From Marinobacter qingdaonensis (lineage in GTDB: Bacteria; Pseudomonadota; Gammaproteobacteria; Pseudomonadales; Oleiphilaceae), in assembly GCF_034555935.1 (NCBI RefSeq), contig NZ_JAYDCJ010000001.1:620001-684000 (forward strand): a DNA stretch of 64,000 nucleotides, in the 5' to 3' direction. The notes under the pieces were generated by a model. It saw only the letters and a program-made list of their open reading frames with translations. It did not search any database and was not told where the DNA came from. Numbering within the stretch: the stretch's first letter is position 1; every line of letters starts with the position of its first letter. The position numbers were made by a program, and so were the translations under genes. Below, piece by piece: positions 17,582 to 25,432 of this stretch.

Positions 17582-18835
17582 TCAGCGAATGGATAACAAC
17601 TGCTGCACTTCCTCGACCCGGGCCCTGGCTTCGGTCAGCAACTGCAGACTCCTGGACGCATTCAACTCCAGCTCGCCCAGCCGGCGGTACGCCGGCACCT
17701 GGTCAAAGCGCGGCAGGTTGGCATTCTGGTTCGAGCCAATCATCGCATGCAACTGGGCCACGATCACCACATCGACCAGGGTCGGTTCGGCCTCACGCGC
17801 CTCGTAGGCCCAGTCCTCGGCGTGCCGAACCGCCTCAGCGAAAGCCGGCGGAAACGACCAGCTTTCCAGCACCGCGGCCCCGACGTCGGCGCGCAGCTCC
17901 TGCACGGCGTGATGGAGCCGGTCCGGATTGGCGAACAGGCGGTTGTGGTGTTCCGCCTGCACCAGCACCGGCACCACCCCGATGTCATGCAGCAACCCCG
18001 CCAGCATCGCCTCCTCCGGATTCAGCCGGGTGGCGTGGTCCGCCAGCACCCAGGCCAGCGCGGCCACCTCACGGGAATGGCGCCAGAGCCGCTCCATTTC
18101 CTTTTGCAGCGCCACCTGCCGGGTGTTGAACACCTCGCGCATCGAGAACACGGTCACCAGCTGCCGGGTGGTGCGCATGCCCAGCCGCACCACCGCTTCA
18201 CGCACGTTGCGGACGTCACTGAAGCCCCGGTACAGGGGACTGTTGCACGCGCGCACCAGCTTGAGCGCCATGGCCGGATCGGCGGACACTGCGTGGGCCA
18301 CCTGCTCGGCCGTGGAGTCCTCGCGGTCTACCGTCCGGCGCACTTTCCAGGCCACGTCCGGCACGCTGGGCAGTTTGATCTGATTGGTGCGCAACTCCGC
18401 GTAGAACGCCATCAGCAGCGCGTGTTCCTCACTTTCGCCGCCGGGGCCGTCGTCGGCGTTCAGTTCCACCTGGTCCACCGGCGCCGTGCGCAACATCTGG
18501 GTCAGGATGTCCTGCTCCACCACCAGGAACTCGCAGGGTTTGACCGCCGTAACCTCGTACACCCGCGGCTGCAACCGGGCAATCGGGTTGAGCGCCTGCT
18601 CGGTCTCGGCCTGGATCAGCAGGGTCCGTCCGTCGGCCGAGGCCAGTTCCACCTGACCGGACACCAGGAAGAAATCCAGGCCATCCCGGACGCCCCGCTC
18701 CAGCACCCGCTGGCCGGGTCCATGGGTCCGACGTTCGGCCCGGCTCGCCAGCAACACCAACTGGTCGTCGGTGAGTCGGTTCAGCGGCTGAAATTCTTTG
18801 AGACGACGAAGCGGCAGGCTGCCTTCGCCAGCCAT
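17582..18835 (-). CDS. cyclic-nucleotide-binding-like / HDOD domain signalling protein
   Basis: A 417-residue regulator. The N-terminal part (about 10-115) looks like a cNMP-binding fold (FQPLNRLTDDQLVLLASRAE; FFLVSGQVELAS) but the phosphate-binding cassette is not convincing. The C-terminal part (about 150-400) is an HDOD domain (LPSVPDVAWKVRRTV; LVRACNSPLYRG; LLHDIGVVPV), a non-enzymatic HD relative found in signalling and motility regulators. The ATG at 18835 has AAGGAG 8 bp upstream and is preferred to starts at 18892 or 18916. It is divergent from ilvD. Confidence 0.85.
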   Translation of the reverse strand: MAGEGSLPLRRLKEFQPLNRLTDDQLVLLASRAERRTHGPGQRVLERGVRDGLDFFLVSGQVELASADGRTLLIQAETEQALNPIARLQPRVYEVTAVKPCEFLVVEQDILTQMLRTAPVDQVELNADDGPGGESEEHALLMAFYAELRTNQIKLPSVPDVAWKVRRTVDREDSTAEQVAHAVSADPAMALKLVRACNSPLYRGFSDVRNVREAVVRLGMRTTRQLVTVFSMREVFNTRQVALQKEMERLWRHSREVAALAWVLADHATRLNPEEAMLAGLLHDIGVVPVLVQAEHHNRLFANPDRLHHAVQELRADVGAAVLESWSFPPAFAEAVRHAEDWAYEAREAEPTLVDVVIVAQLHAMIGSNQNANLPRFDQVPAYRRLGELELNASRSLQLLTEARARVEEVQQLLSIR

Positions 18836-19008
18836 AGGCAAGCTCCTTGTGACACGGCCATCCATCAGCGGATTCACACTATTGTTACTCATTGTAATCA
18901 GGGTCCGGCAAAACAACCATGCGCCGGCAGTCTAATCTGGTAGACTTCTGGGCTGCACAACGCCAACCGACACCCACCGCTGGGTCCCAACAGAGAGAAC
19001 AGAACACC

Positions 19009-20844
19009 ATGCCTCAGTATCGTTCGCGGACTTCCACCGCTGGCCGTAACATGGCCGGCGCTCGCGCCCTCTGGCGCGCCACCGGTATGAAAAACGAGGA
19101 TTTTGGCAAGCCGATCATTGCAGTTGCCAACTCCTTTACCCAGTTCGTACCCGGACACGTCCACCTGAAGGATCTTGGGCAGTTGGTGTGCCGCGAAATC
19201 GAAGCCGCCGGCGGTGTGGCCAAGGAGTTCAACTCCATCGCGGTCGACGACGGCATCGCCATGGGCCACGACGGCATGCTCTATTCCCTGCCGTCCCGGG
19301 AGATCATCGCCGATTCCGTGGAGTACATGGTCAACGCCCACTGCGCCGACGCCCTGGTGTGCATCTCCAACTGCGACAAGATCACCCCGGGCATGCTGAT
19401 GGCCGCCATGCGCCTGAACATTCCCACCATCTTCGTGTCCGGCGGTCCGATGGAAGCGGGCAAGACCAAGCTGTCCGAGCACAAGCTCGACCTGGTGGAC
19501 GCCATGGTCATTGCCGCCGACCCGAATGCCGATGACGAAACCGTGGCCGAGTACGAGCGCAGCGCCTGCCCGACCTGTGGCTCCTGCTCCGGTATGTTCA
19601 CCGCCAACTCCATGAACTGCCTGACCGAGGCCATCGGCCTGGCCCTGCCGGGCAACGGCTCGATGCTGGCCACCCACGCCGACCGCGAACAGCTGTTCCT
19701 GCAGGCGGGCCGTCAGATTGTGGAGAATGCGCGCCGCTATTACGAGGAAGACGACGCCAGCGTGCTGCCGCTCAGCATCGCCTCCATGGCCGCGTTCGAG
19801 AATGCCATGGTGATGGACATCGCCATGGGTGGCTCCACCAACACCATCCTGCACCTGCTGGCCGCGGCCCAGGAGGGCGGCGTGCCGTTTACCCTGAACG
19901 AGATCGACCAGCTGTCGCGGAAGGTGCCGCAGCTGTGCAAGGTGGCGCCCAACTCGCCCAAGTACCACATGGAGGACGTACACCGGGCCGGCGGTATCAT
20001 GGGCATCCTCGGGGAACTGGAACGCGGCGGTCTGATCAACACCGACCTGCCCACGGTGCACAGCAAGACCATGCGTGAGGCGCTGGAAACCTGGGACATC
20101 ATGCGCTCGCCCACGCCCGAGGTGGTGGACTTCTACAAGGCCGGCCCGGCCGGCATCCCGACCCAGACCGCGTTCAGCCAAAGCACCCGCTGGCCGACCC
20201 TGGACGGTGACCGCGCCACCGGCTGCATCCGATCGGTGGAGCACGCCTACTCGTCGGAAGGCGGGCTGGCCGTGCTCTACGGCAACATTGCCCTGGACGG
20301 CTGCGTGGTGAAAACCGCCGGGGTGGACGAGAGCATCTACGTGTTTGAAGGCAAGGCGCGGGTGTTCGAGAGCCAGGATTCCGCCGTGGCCGGCATTCTC
20401 AGCGACGAGGTCAAGCCCGGTGAGGTGGTGATCATCCGCTACGAGGGCCCGAAAGGCGGTCCGGGCATGCAGGAAATGCTCTACCCCACCAGTTACCTGA
20501 AATCCAAGGGCCTGGGCAAGGACTGCGCGCTGCTGACCGACGGTCGATTCTCCGGCGGTACCTCCGGCCTGTCCATCGGTCACGCCTCGCCGGAAGCGGC
20601 CGCGGGCGGCGCCATCGGCCTGATCGAGAACGGCGATCGCATCCTCATCGACATCCCGAACCGGTCGATCAATGTCGAACTCGACCAGCAGGAACTGGAT
20701 CGGCGCCGGGAAGCCCGCGACGCCAAGGGCTGGAAACCGGAACTGGCGCGCGACCGCAAGGTGTCCACCGCCCTGAAGGCCTATGCCCTGCTGGCCACCA
20801 GCGCCGACAAGGGCGCCGTCCGGGACGTCAGCAAGCTGGACTAG
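19009..20844 (+). CDS. ilvD: dihydroxy-acid dehydratase IlvD
   Basis: A 611-residue iron-sulphur dehydratase that forms the 2-keto acid precursors of valine, leucine and isoleucine. Cluster and active-site regions are visible: [10 protein letters not shown] (about 120-130), [19 protein letters not shown] (about 190-208) and the C-terminal [21 protein letters not shown]. The ATG at 19009 gives the usual [22 protein letters not shown] start. It stands alone and ends at a strong terminator shared with the convergent gene. Confidence 0.97.
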   Translation: MPQYRSRTSTAGRNMAGARALWRATGMKNEDFGKPIIAVANSFTQFVPGHVHLKDLGQLVCREIEAAGGVAKEFNSIAVDDGIAMGHDGMLYSLPSREIIADSVEYMVNAHCADALVCISNCDKITPGMLMAAMRLNIPTIFVSGGPMEAGKTKLSEHKLDLVDAMVIAADPNADDETVAEYERSACPTCGSCSGMFTANSMNCLTEAIGLALPGNGSMLATHADREQLFLQAGRQIVENARRYYEEDDASVLPLSIASMAAFENAMVMDIAMGGSTNTILHLLAAAQEGGVPFTLNEIDQLSRKVPQLCKVAPNSPKYHMEDVHRAGGIMGILGELERGGLINTDLPTVHSKTMREALETWDIMRSPTPEVVDFYKAGPAGIPTQTAFSQSTRWPTLDGDRATGCIRSVEHAYSSEGGLAVLYGNIALDGCVVKTAGVDESIYVFEGKARVFESQDSAVAGILSDEVKPGEVVIIRYEGPKGGPGMQEMLYPTSYLKSKGLGKDCALLTDGRFSGGTSGLSIGHASPEAAAGGAIGLIENGDRILIDIPNRSINVELDQQELDRRREARDAKGWKPELARDRKVSTALKAYALLATSADKGAVRDVSKLD

Positions 20845-20865
20845 GCGGCGACCGCCTCCGGCTAC

Positions 20866-20901
20866 AAAAAAGCCCGCTCAGGTTACCTGGCGGGCTTTTT
20901 T
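20866..20901. terminator. bidirectional intrinsic terminator, ilvD / PG-binding gene
   Basis: AAAAAAGCCCGC, a 12-nt loop, then GCGGGCTTTTTT. The stem is flanked by an A run on one side and a T run on the other, so it works in both directions and serves ilvD and the convergent gene ending at 20916. Confidence 0.9.
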
Positions 20902-20915
20902 CGTCCGGGCGGGGG

Positions 20916-21347
20916 TTACCAGAGGGACCAGCCGCCATCTTCGTCTTCTTCGATGGCGCCGTCCTCGGTGCTGCTACCGGCAGCCGTATCGGCGGCCGGG
21001 GCGCTGGATTCCGCGGCCGCACCGGACTGGCTGCCGCCGGCGCTGGACGTCGTGGACGACGCCGCGACCTGCACGAAAATCATGCCCAGGGCCTTCTTGG
21101 TGTCCTCATCGAGGATGCCACTGGCCTGGAGCCCGTTATCCTTCTGGAATTGGGTCAGCGCGGCCCGGGTGCTGTCGTCCATCTTCGCACTGACGTTGGT
21201 CACCTGGTACCCGGCGCCATAGAGGGCGTTCTTGACCGCGACGGTTTCGTTCGCCATGGCAACGGGCGCGAGCCCCAGGGCAATGACGGTGCCGGCTGCG
21301 ACAGTCAGACGGCTCAGGGGGTTGGTCGATTTCTTATTGGTCGTCAC
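20916..21347 (-). CDS. small exported peptidoglycan-binding-like protein
   Basis: A 143-residue protein with a signal peptide ending near VAMA (about residue 32). A short peptidoglycan_binding_1-like helical motif follows (VKNALYGAGYQV; TRAALTQFQKDNGLQASGILDEDTKKAL). The C-terminal third is low-complexity Ser/Ala/Gly and ends in a strongly acidic stretch closing GGWSLW. The GTG start at 21347 has AGGAGT 8 bp upstream; the frame is open to 21380. A role at the cell wall is likely but no enzyme domain is seen. It shares a bidirectional terminator with ilvD. Confidence 0.8.
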   Translation of the reverse strand: MTTNKKSTNPLSRLTVAAGTVIALGLAPVAMANETVAVKNALYGAGYQVTNVSAKMDDSTRAALTQFQKDNGLQASGILDEDTKKALGMIFVQVAASSTTSSAGGSQSGAAAESSAPAADTAAGSSTEDGAIEEDEDGGWSLW

Positions 21348-21461
21348 CTGCTGTACTCCTGATCTTTCAGCGATACACATTTCATTGTTGTTTTGTGGCG
21401 CCTATCTCCACAGGCAGGGCCTTACCCGAAAAAGCGTACCATATTTTTACACATCGCCACC

Positions 21462-22556
21462 TCAGCCGACCGGATCGTCCGAGTCTGGGCGCTCCTGGGC
21501 CTGGTGTGCATGTGCGCCCTCGCCGAATTCGCGAATGAAGATGCCCCAGAACGCCATGAACAGCGCCGCAACCAGCGGCCCCATGACAAAGCCGTTGATG
21601 CCGAACATGACGATGCCGCCCAGGGTCGACAGCAGCACGATGTAGTCGGGCAACTTGGTGTCGCGCCCCACCAGCACCGGCCGCAGCAGGTTGTCGGCCA
21701 GGCCGATCACCACCACGCCGAAGACCGTCAGGACCACCGCCTCGACCACATCCCCGATCGCCGCCAGGTAGATGGCCGCCGGTACCCAGACCAGGGCCGC
21801 ACCGACCGCCGGCAGCAGCGAGACAATGGCCATCACCACGCCCCAGAGCAGCGCGCCGCTGATGCCCAGGATCCAGAAGATCAGACCGCCCAGGGCGCCC
21901 TGGATGATGGCGATCAGCAAATTGCCCTTGACCGTGGCCCGGGTGACTTCGGCAAATTTGGCAAAAAGCAGGCGCTCGCGCTCGTCTCCCAGGGGCAGGG
22001 CCTGGATCAGCAGCTCCACCAGCTTGCTGCCGTCCCGGAGCAGAAAGAACGCCAGATAGATCATCAGCGCCAGGCCGAGGAAGAACTGGAAGGTATTCTG
22101 GCCGACCCCCAGGGCCTGCTTGGCCAGGAACTGGCTGCCGCCGACGAACACACTGACGGCGCGATCCCGGATTTCAGCGAAGTCGAGATTGAACTGACCC
22201 AGGAACGCCTGGATCGCCGGAAACGATTTGTTGACCCGGTCAATGTACTCGCCCGGCCGGATTTCCCCGCTCTGGATCTGCTGGTACAGGCCCACCCCTT
22301 CGGCGATCAGCGAGGTGACCAGCACCAGCACCGGAATCACCACAATGACCATGCAGGTGACGAGCGTGATCAGGGCATTCAGGTTGGGCCGGTTGCCCAG
22401 CTTGCGCACCAGCAACTGCTGCACCGGGTGGAAAATCAGGGCAATGGCGACCGCCCAGAAGATGGGCCCGAAAAACGGCTTCATCAGCAGCACGAAGGCG
22501 AGGGAAACCCCCACCAGCATGGCGAGAAAAGTCCGGGTTTCTAATTTTGCGTACAT
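21462..22556 (-). CDS. AI-2E family transporter (PerM/YdiK-like)
   Basis: A 364-residue polytopic protein of the AI-2E/UPF0118 family, with about eight helices including the re-entrant core (LLIAIIQGALGGLIFWILGI, then ALLWGVVMAIVSLLPAVGAAL) and the late GLADNLLRPVLVG segment. Members export autoinducer-2 in E. coli (TqsA) or act as Na+/H+ antiporters in other species; the substrate cannot be told here. The C-terminal tail is acidic. It is divergent from the orphan gene at 22711. Confidence 0.88.
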   Translation of the reverse strand: MYAKLETRTFLAMLVGVSLAFVLLMKPFFGPIFWAVAIALIFHPVQQLLVRKLGNRPNLNALITLVTCMVIVVIPVLVLVTSLIAEGVGLYQQIQSGEIRPGEYIDRVNKSFPAIQAFLGQFNLDFAEIRDRAVSVFVGGSQFLAKQALGVGQNTFQFFLGLALMIYLAFFLLRDGSKLVELLIQALPLGDERERLLFAKFAEVTRATVKGNLLIAIIQGALGGLIFWILGISGALLWGVVMAIVSLLPAVGAALVWVPAAIYLAAIGDVVEAVVLTVFGVVVIGLADNLLRPVLVGRDTKLPDYIVLLSTLGGIVMFGINGFVMGPLVAALFMAFWGIFIREFGEGAHAHQAQERPDSDDPVG

Positions 22557-22710
22557 AGTGGTGACAGTCCTGAAAGTGGGCGGCCAGCAAGGTCAGTCGG
22601 CCCTGGCCGCGGGATGACGCTAGCCTACCATGGCAACGTGGTCACTGTAGCCCGCTTCAGGTTATAGTGGTCGGTTATTGATCAGCTATTATTAAAGACA
22701 GGTCGTTGCC

Positions 22711-23055
22711 TTGGAACTGGAAACCTTTACCCCAGAAACCGCCCTGGAGGCCGCCATTGAGCTGCGCCGGGTGCTCGCCGCCCGCACCCACCGCCGCAAG
22801 GTGATGGGTCAGGAGGTGCAGGTTCCGGGCCAGCTGGGCGAAGCCCTGCAGTTGCCACGCACGATCAATCGGCTGCAAAGTAAGCAGCAACGCCAGCGGG
22901 ATCTCGGTCTGGACGACTTTCACGAGCTGTGGCCCACACTATCGCCAGCGACTCGGGAAAAGGTGCTGAACGCGATAGGCTGGTACGATCCAAACGAGCT
23001 TGATTGGGATGACAAGCGCTCCAACCGGCGACCGGTGGTCGACCCCGGGTCCTGA
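22711..23055 (+). CDS. conserved-looking orphan hypothetical protein
   Basis: A 114-residue soluble protein that I do not recognise. It is charged and mostly helical: an N-terminal helix (TALEAAIELRRVLAARTHRRK), a middle segment QLPRTINRLQSKQQRQRDLGL and a C-terminal acidic stretch YDPNELDWDD. There is no signal peptide or membrane segment. The proposed start is TTG at 22711 with a weak ACAGG upstream, so the start is uncertain; an internal ATG (MGQEVQVPG) is an alternative. It lies between divergent AI-2E and the Cys-rich small gene. Confidence 0.55.
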   Translation: MELETFTPETALEAAIELRRVLAARTHRRKVMGQEVQVPGQLGEALQLPRTINRLQSKQQRQRDLGLDDFHELWPTLSPATREKVLNAIGWYDPNELDWDDKRSNRRPVVDPGS

Positions 23056-23072
23056 TTCGTAGATCCCGGTAC

Positions 23073-23090
23073 ATGACTTTAAACTGTCAT
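23073..23090. promoter_or_regulatory. palindromic candidate operator before Cys-rich gene
   Basis: ATGAC and GTCAT flank an AT-rich 8-bp centre, about 40 bp upstream of the start at 23129. CATACT (23088-23093) overlaps it and could be a -10 element. The site would suit a repressor, but nothing names one. Confidence 0.3.
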
Positions 23091-23128
23091 ACTCCGTCCC
23101 TAGGTTGGACGTCATCAGGAGGATATCT

Positions 23129-23380
23129 ATGAGCACAAACGAACAATTCTACATCGCCCAAGTGGCCGAAGGCAGCGCCGTGCCGACTCTGCTCTGCGGC
23201 CATTGCCGTTCCATCCTTTCCCGGGCACGCATTTTCCGTAATGAGGGCGAAAACGAACGGGAAATCGAGTGCAACACCATTGGCCTGTGTTCCGCCGACG
23301 ACTGCGGGGCCGTCAACTGTTGCGACGCCGCCATGGCCCGAATTGACAACCCGGAGCAGCTGTTCGGGATCGCGTCCTGA
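23129..23380 (+). CDS. cysteine-rich small hypothetical protein
   Basis: An 83-residue protein with a near-perfect ribosome site (AGGAGG, 7 bp spacing) before the ATG at 23129. It has seven cysteines: C23-x2-C26 in LLCGHCRS, C48, C54, C59 and the pair C64-C65. This suggests a small metal-binding protein, probably zinc or iron. It has no signal peptide and no helix-turn-helix motif that I can see. No family is recognised. It lies between the 114-residue orphan and the dehalogenase-like gene; co-expression with either is unproven. Confidence 0.7.
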   Translation: MSTNEQFYIAQVAEGSAVPTLLCGHCRSILSRARIFRNEGENEREIECNTIGLCSADDCGAVNCCDAAMARIDNPEQLFGIAS

Positions 23381-23526
23381 TTCAAAGCGGCAACGCTCTG
23401 TTACGCAACTCAAACACACAAATTTTCCATCTGATTTATCCTGAACTTCGACGATTGTCTGAGTCGGCCTCCCGAGACGCCTGACTCCGGCAATCACGCA
23501 TTCAATCAGTCAGGACAGTCGATGGC

Positions 23527-24426
23527 ATGCGTATTCTGAGAACCGATGAAGCCCGCTTCGCAGGTCTTCCGGATTACCCTTTTGCTCCGCATTACCTGGA
23601 TGTTGAACCCAACCTGAGAATGCACTTCGTGGACGAGGGTCCGGCGCACGCCTCCCCGGTGTTGATGTTGCACGGCGAACCGTCCTGGTCCTACCTGTAC
23701 CGGCACATGATTCCGTTGGTGGCCGAGGCCGGTCACCGGGTGCTGGCCCCCGACCTCGTGGGCTTCGGCAAGTCCGACAAGCCGGCGGCGGTCGAGGATT
23801 ACAGCTACGAACGCCACATGGCGTGGCTCACCACCTGGCTGGAAACCCTGGACCTGCGGAACATCACTCTGGTGTGTCAGAACTGGGGGTCACTGCTGGG
23901 CCTGCGCCTGGCCGCGGAGCATTCCCATCGATTCAGCCGGATCATCGTCGGCAATGGCATGCTGCCCACCGGCGAAGACCCGGTTCCGGCCGTGTTCTCG
24001 TTCTGGAAAGCCTTCGCCAGCCACAGCCCCTGGTTCCCGGTCGGGCGTATCGTGCAGCTCGGCACCGAACGCACTCTGACCCGGGCCGAGCTGGCCGCCT
24101 ACGAGGCGCCCTTCCCGTCCGCGGACTACAAAGCCGGCGCCCGCGCCTTCCCGAGGCTGGTGCCGGTGTCCGGGGACGACCCCTCGGGCGAGGCCAACAA
24201 GGATGCCTGGCGGGTGCTGGAGAAATGGCGCAAGCCGTTCCTGACCTGTTTCAGCAACGGCGACCCGATCACCCGCGGCGGCGACCGCTACATGCAGCGC
24301 CGCATTCCCGGCGCCCACGGCCAGCCCCACATCACGCTTCGGGGCGGCCACTTCCTGCAGGAAGACTCCCCGGAGGACTTCGCCCGCATCATCATCGACG
24401 CCCTGAAAGCGGAAATGGCGGCCTGA
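23527..24426 (+). CDS. haloalkane-dehalogenase-like alpha/beta hydrolase with Asn at nucleophile
   Basis: A 299-residue alpha/beta hydrolase that aligns to haloalkane dehalogenase subfamily I (DhlA/DhmA). It keeps HGEPSWSYLYR with halide-stabilising E51, W120, the acid D246 (SNGDPIT) and base H275 (GGHFLQED). The spacing E51-119-246-275 matches DhlA E56-D124-D260-H289 as I recall it. The nucleophile elbow reads VCQNWGSLLGL, so the expected Asp is N119 (codon AAC, 23881-23883) and the next Gly is Ser. As encoded it should not form the alkyl-enzyme ester unless N119 deamidates. It may be inactive, self-maturing, or repurposed. The cap domain is present. Confidence 0.85.
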   Translation: MRILRTDEARFAGLPDYPFAPHYLDVEPNLRMHFVDEGPAHASPVLMLHGEPSWSYLYRHMIPLVAEAGHRVLAPDLVGFGKSDKPAAVEDYSYERHMAWLTTWLETLDLRNITLVCQNWGSLLGLRLAAEHSHRFSRIIVGNGMLPTGEDPVPAVFSFWKAFASHSPWFPVGRIVQLGTERTLTRAELAAYEAPFPSADYKAGARAFPRLVPVSGDDPSGEANKDAWRVLEKWRKPFLTCFSNGDPITRGGDRYMQRRIPGAHGQPHITLRGGHFLQEDSPEDFARIIIDALKAEMAA

Positions 24427-24447
24427 GCCGTCTGAACAGGGGCCCGG

Positions 24448-25236
24448 TTAGCCGAAGACCGTGACCGTCTGACGGCTCAGCGCCACCAGCTCGCCACTGG
24501 CAGTCCAGATGCCCGCCTGGGTGTGGCCGTAACCAGCTCCGGCCTGATCGATACTCGCCTTGTACAACAGCCAGTCGCCCGGCTTGAGCGCCGGTCGCGG
24601 GTGCACGATGTCCAGCGCCCAACTCAGGGAACTGGCCGGCGCCCGCTTCTTCAGGTGCGGCAGAATCGCCGGTGGCCAGGCATCCACCAGGGCCACGATG
24701 TGGGCGTCGGAGAATTGCTCCGGCGTCTCCCGGAACTGCATCCAGCCGCCCATCTCCCGACCACCCTTGCCGGTGAAGGGCATGTCGCCGAAGCTCCAGC
24801 GCATTTCGATGTGCTGGGTGAAATCCGGGGTAACCCCCTGAATGAACGGCAGCGACTGACACTCGTCCACCGGCTTGGCCGTGGGCGCCGGTAGCGCGTC
24901 GACCTGGACCGCCGATTCCCGGTCACCCCCGAAACTGGCCAGGCACACCAGGCGCGGCTCGCCATTTTGCCAAATCCGGCCCTGCACCTGGCTGACCGCC
25001 TTGCCTTCCCGCAGGACTTCCGCCTCAAACGCGGCCGGCACACCCGGCTCCACCGGGCCAACGAAGGATACCTGCAGCGAACGCATGGCCCGCCCGGGCG
25101 CGACCCGCTGTGCCATGCAATCGAACACCAGTGCGGCGACCAGGCCGCCGAAGCTGGCCCGGCCCTGGCCCCAGGATTGGGGAATCACGAGCTCGTTTTC
25201 GTGCCGTACCGCCGACAACAACTGATCAAAATTCAT
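24448..25236 (-). CDS. acyl-CoA thioesterase family protein (4HBT_3/TesB-like)
   Basis: A 262-residue protein of the double hot-dog thioesterase group. Features are SWGQGRASFGGLVAALVF near the N terminus, RSLQVSFVGPVEPG, a central linker and the C-terminal hot-dog with HIVALVDAWPPA and SLSWALDIVHPRP. Such enzymes hydrolyse acyl-CoA thioesters, often medium or branched chain. It is convergent with the dehalogenase-like gene (21-bp gap). The specific substrate is not inferable. Confidence 0.85.
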   Translation of the reverse strand: MNFDQLLSAVRHENELVIPQSWGQGRASFGGLVAALVFDCMAQRVAPGRAMRSLQVSFVGPVEPGVPAAFEAEVLREGKAVSQVQGRIWQNGEPRLVCLASFGGDRESAVQVDALPAPTAKPVDECQSLPFIQGVTPDFTQHIEMRWSFGDMPFTGKGGREMGGWMQFRETPEQFSDAHIVALVDAWPPAILPHLKKRAPASSLSWALDIVHPRPALKPGDWLLYKASIDQAGAGYGHTQAGIWTASGELVALSRQTVTVFG

Positions 25237-25369
25237 GGGGTCTTCCTGTTAGCAACCTACCTGGAATACAGAAGACTGCCCCAGTTTCGGAGCCGGCGCA
25301 ATGCTGCCGCACCGGCAAGTACCTACGGTCGCTACCGGATTTTGCATATTAAAGGGGGCCTAAAGCGGC

Positions 25370-25375
25370 TATAAT
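25370..25375 (+). promoter_or_regulatory. -10 element upstream of deaD-like gene
   Basis: A consensus TATAAT lies 58 bp before the helicase start. The -35 is poor (TTAAAG-like at about 16 bp). A TTGCAT lies 22 bp upstream, too far for standard spacing. It marks a likely sigma-70 promoter with a moderate leader. Confidence 0.45.
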
Positions 25376-25432
25376 GACGCCACTTCATGCATTGCACGGC
25401 AATGCCTTACCTCCCGAATTCCGAGTAAATCA

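Noticed and set aside
20866..20901. Palindrome considered as an attachment site or repeat element
   Set aside because: A/T runs on both sides of a short GC stem between convergent genes fit a bidirectional terminator; the same design recurs at 34436-34463.
23881..23883. Treating N119 of the dehalogenase-like protein as a sequencing error
   Set aside because: The adjacent Gly-to-Ser substitution and an otherwise clean frame make a single error less likely, though it cannot be excluded without reads.
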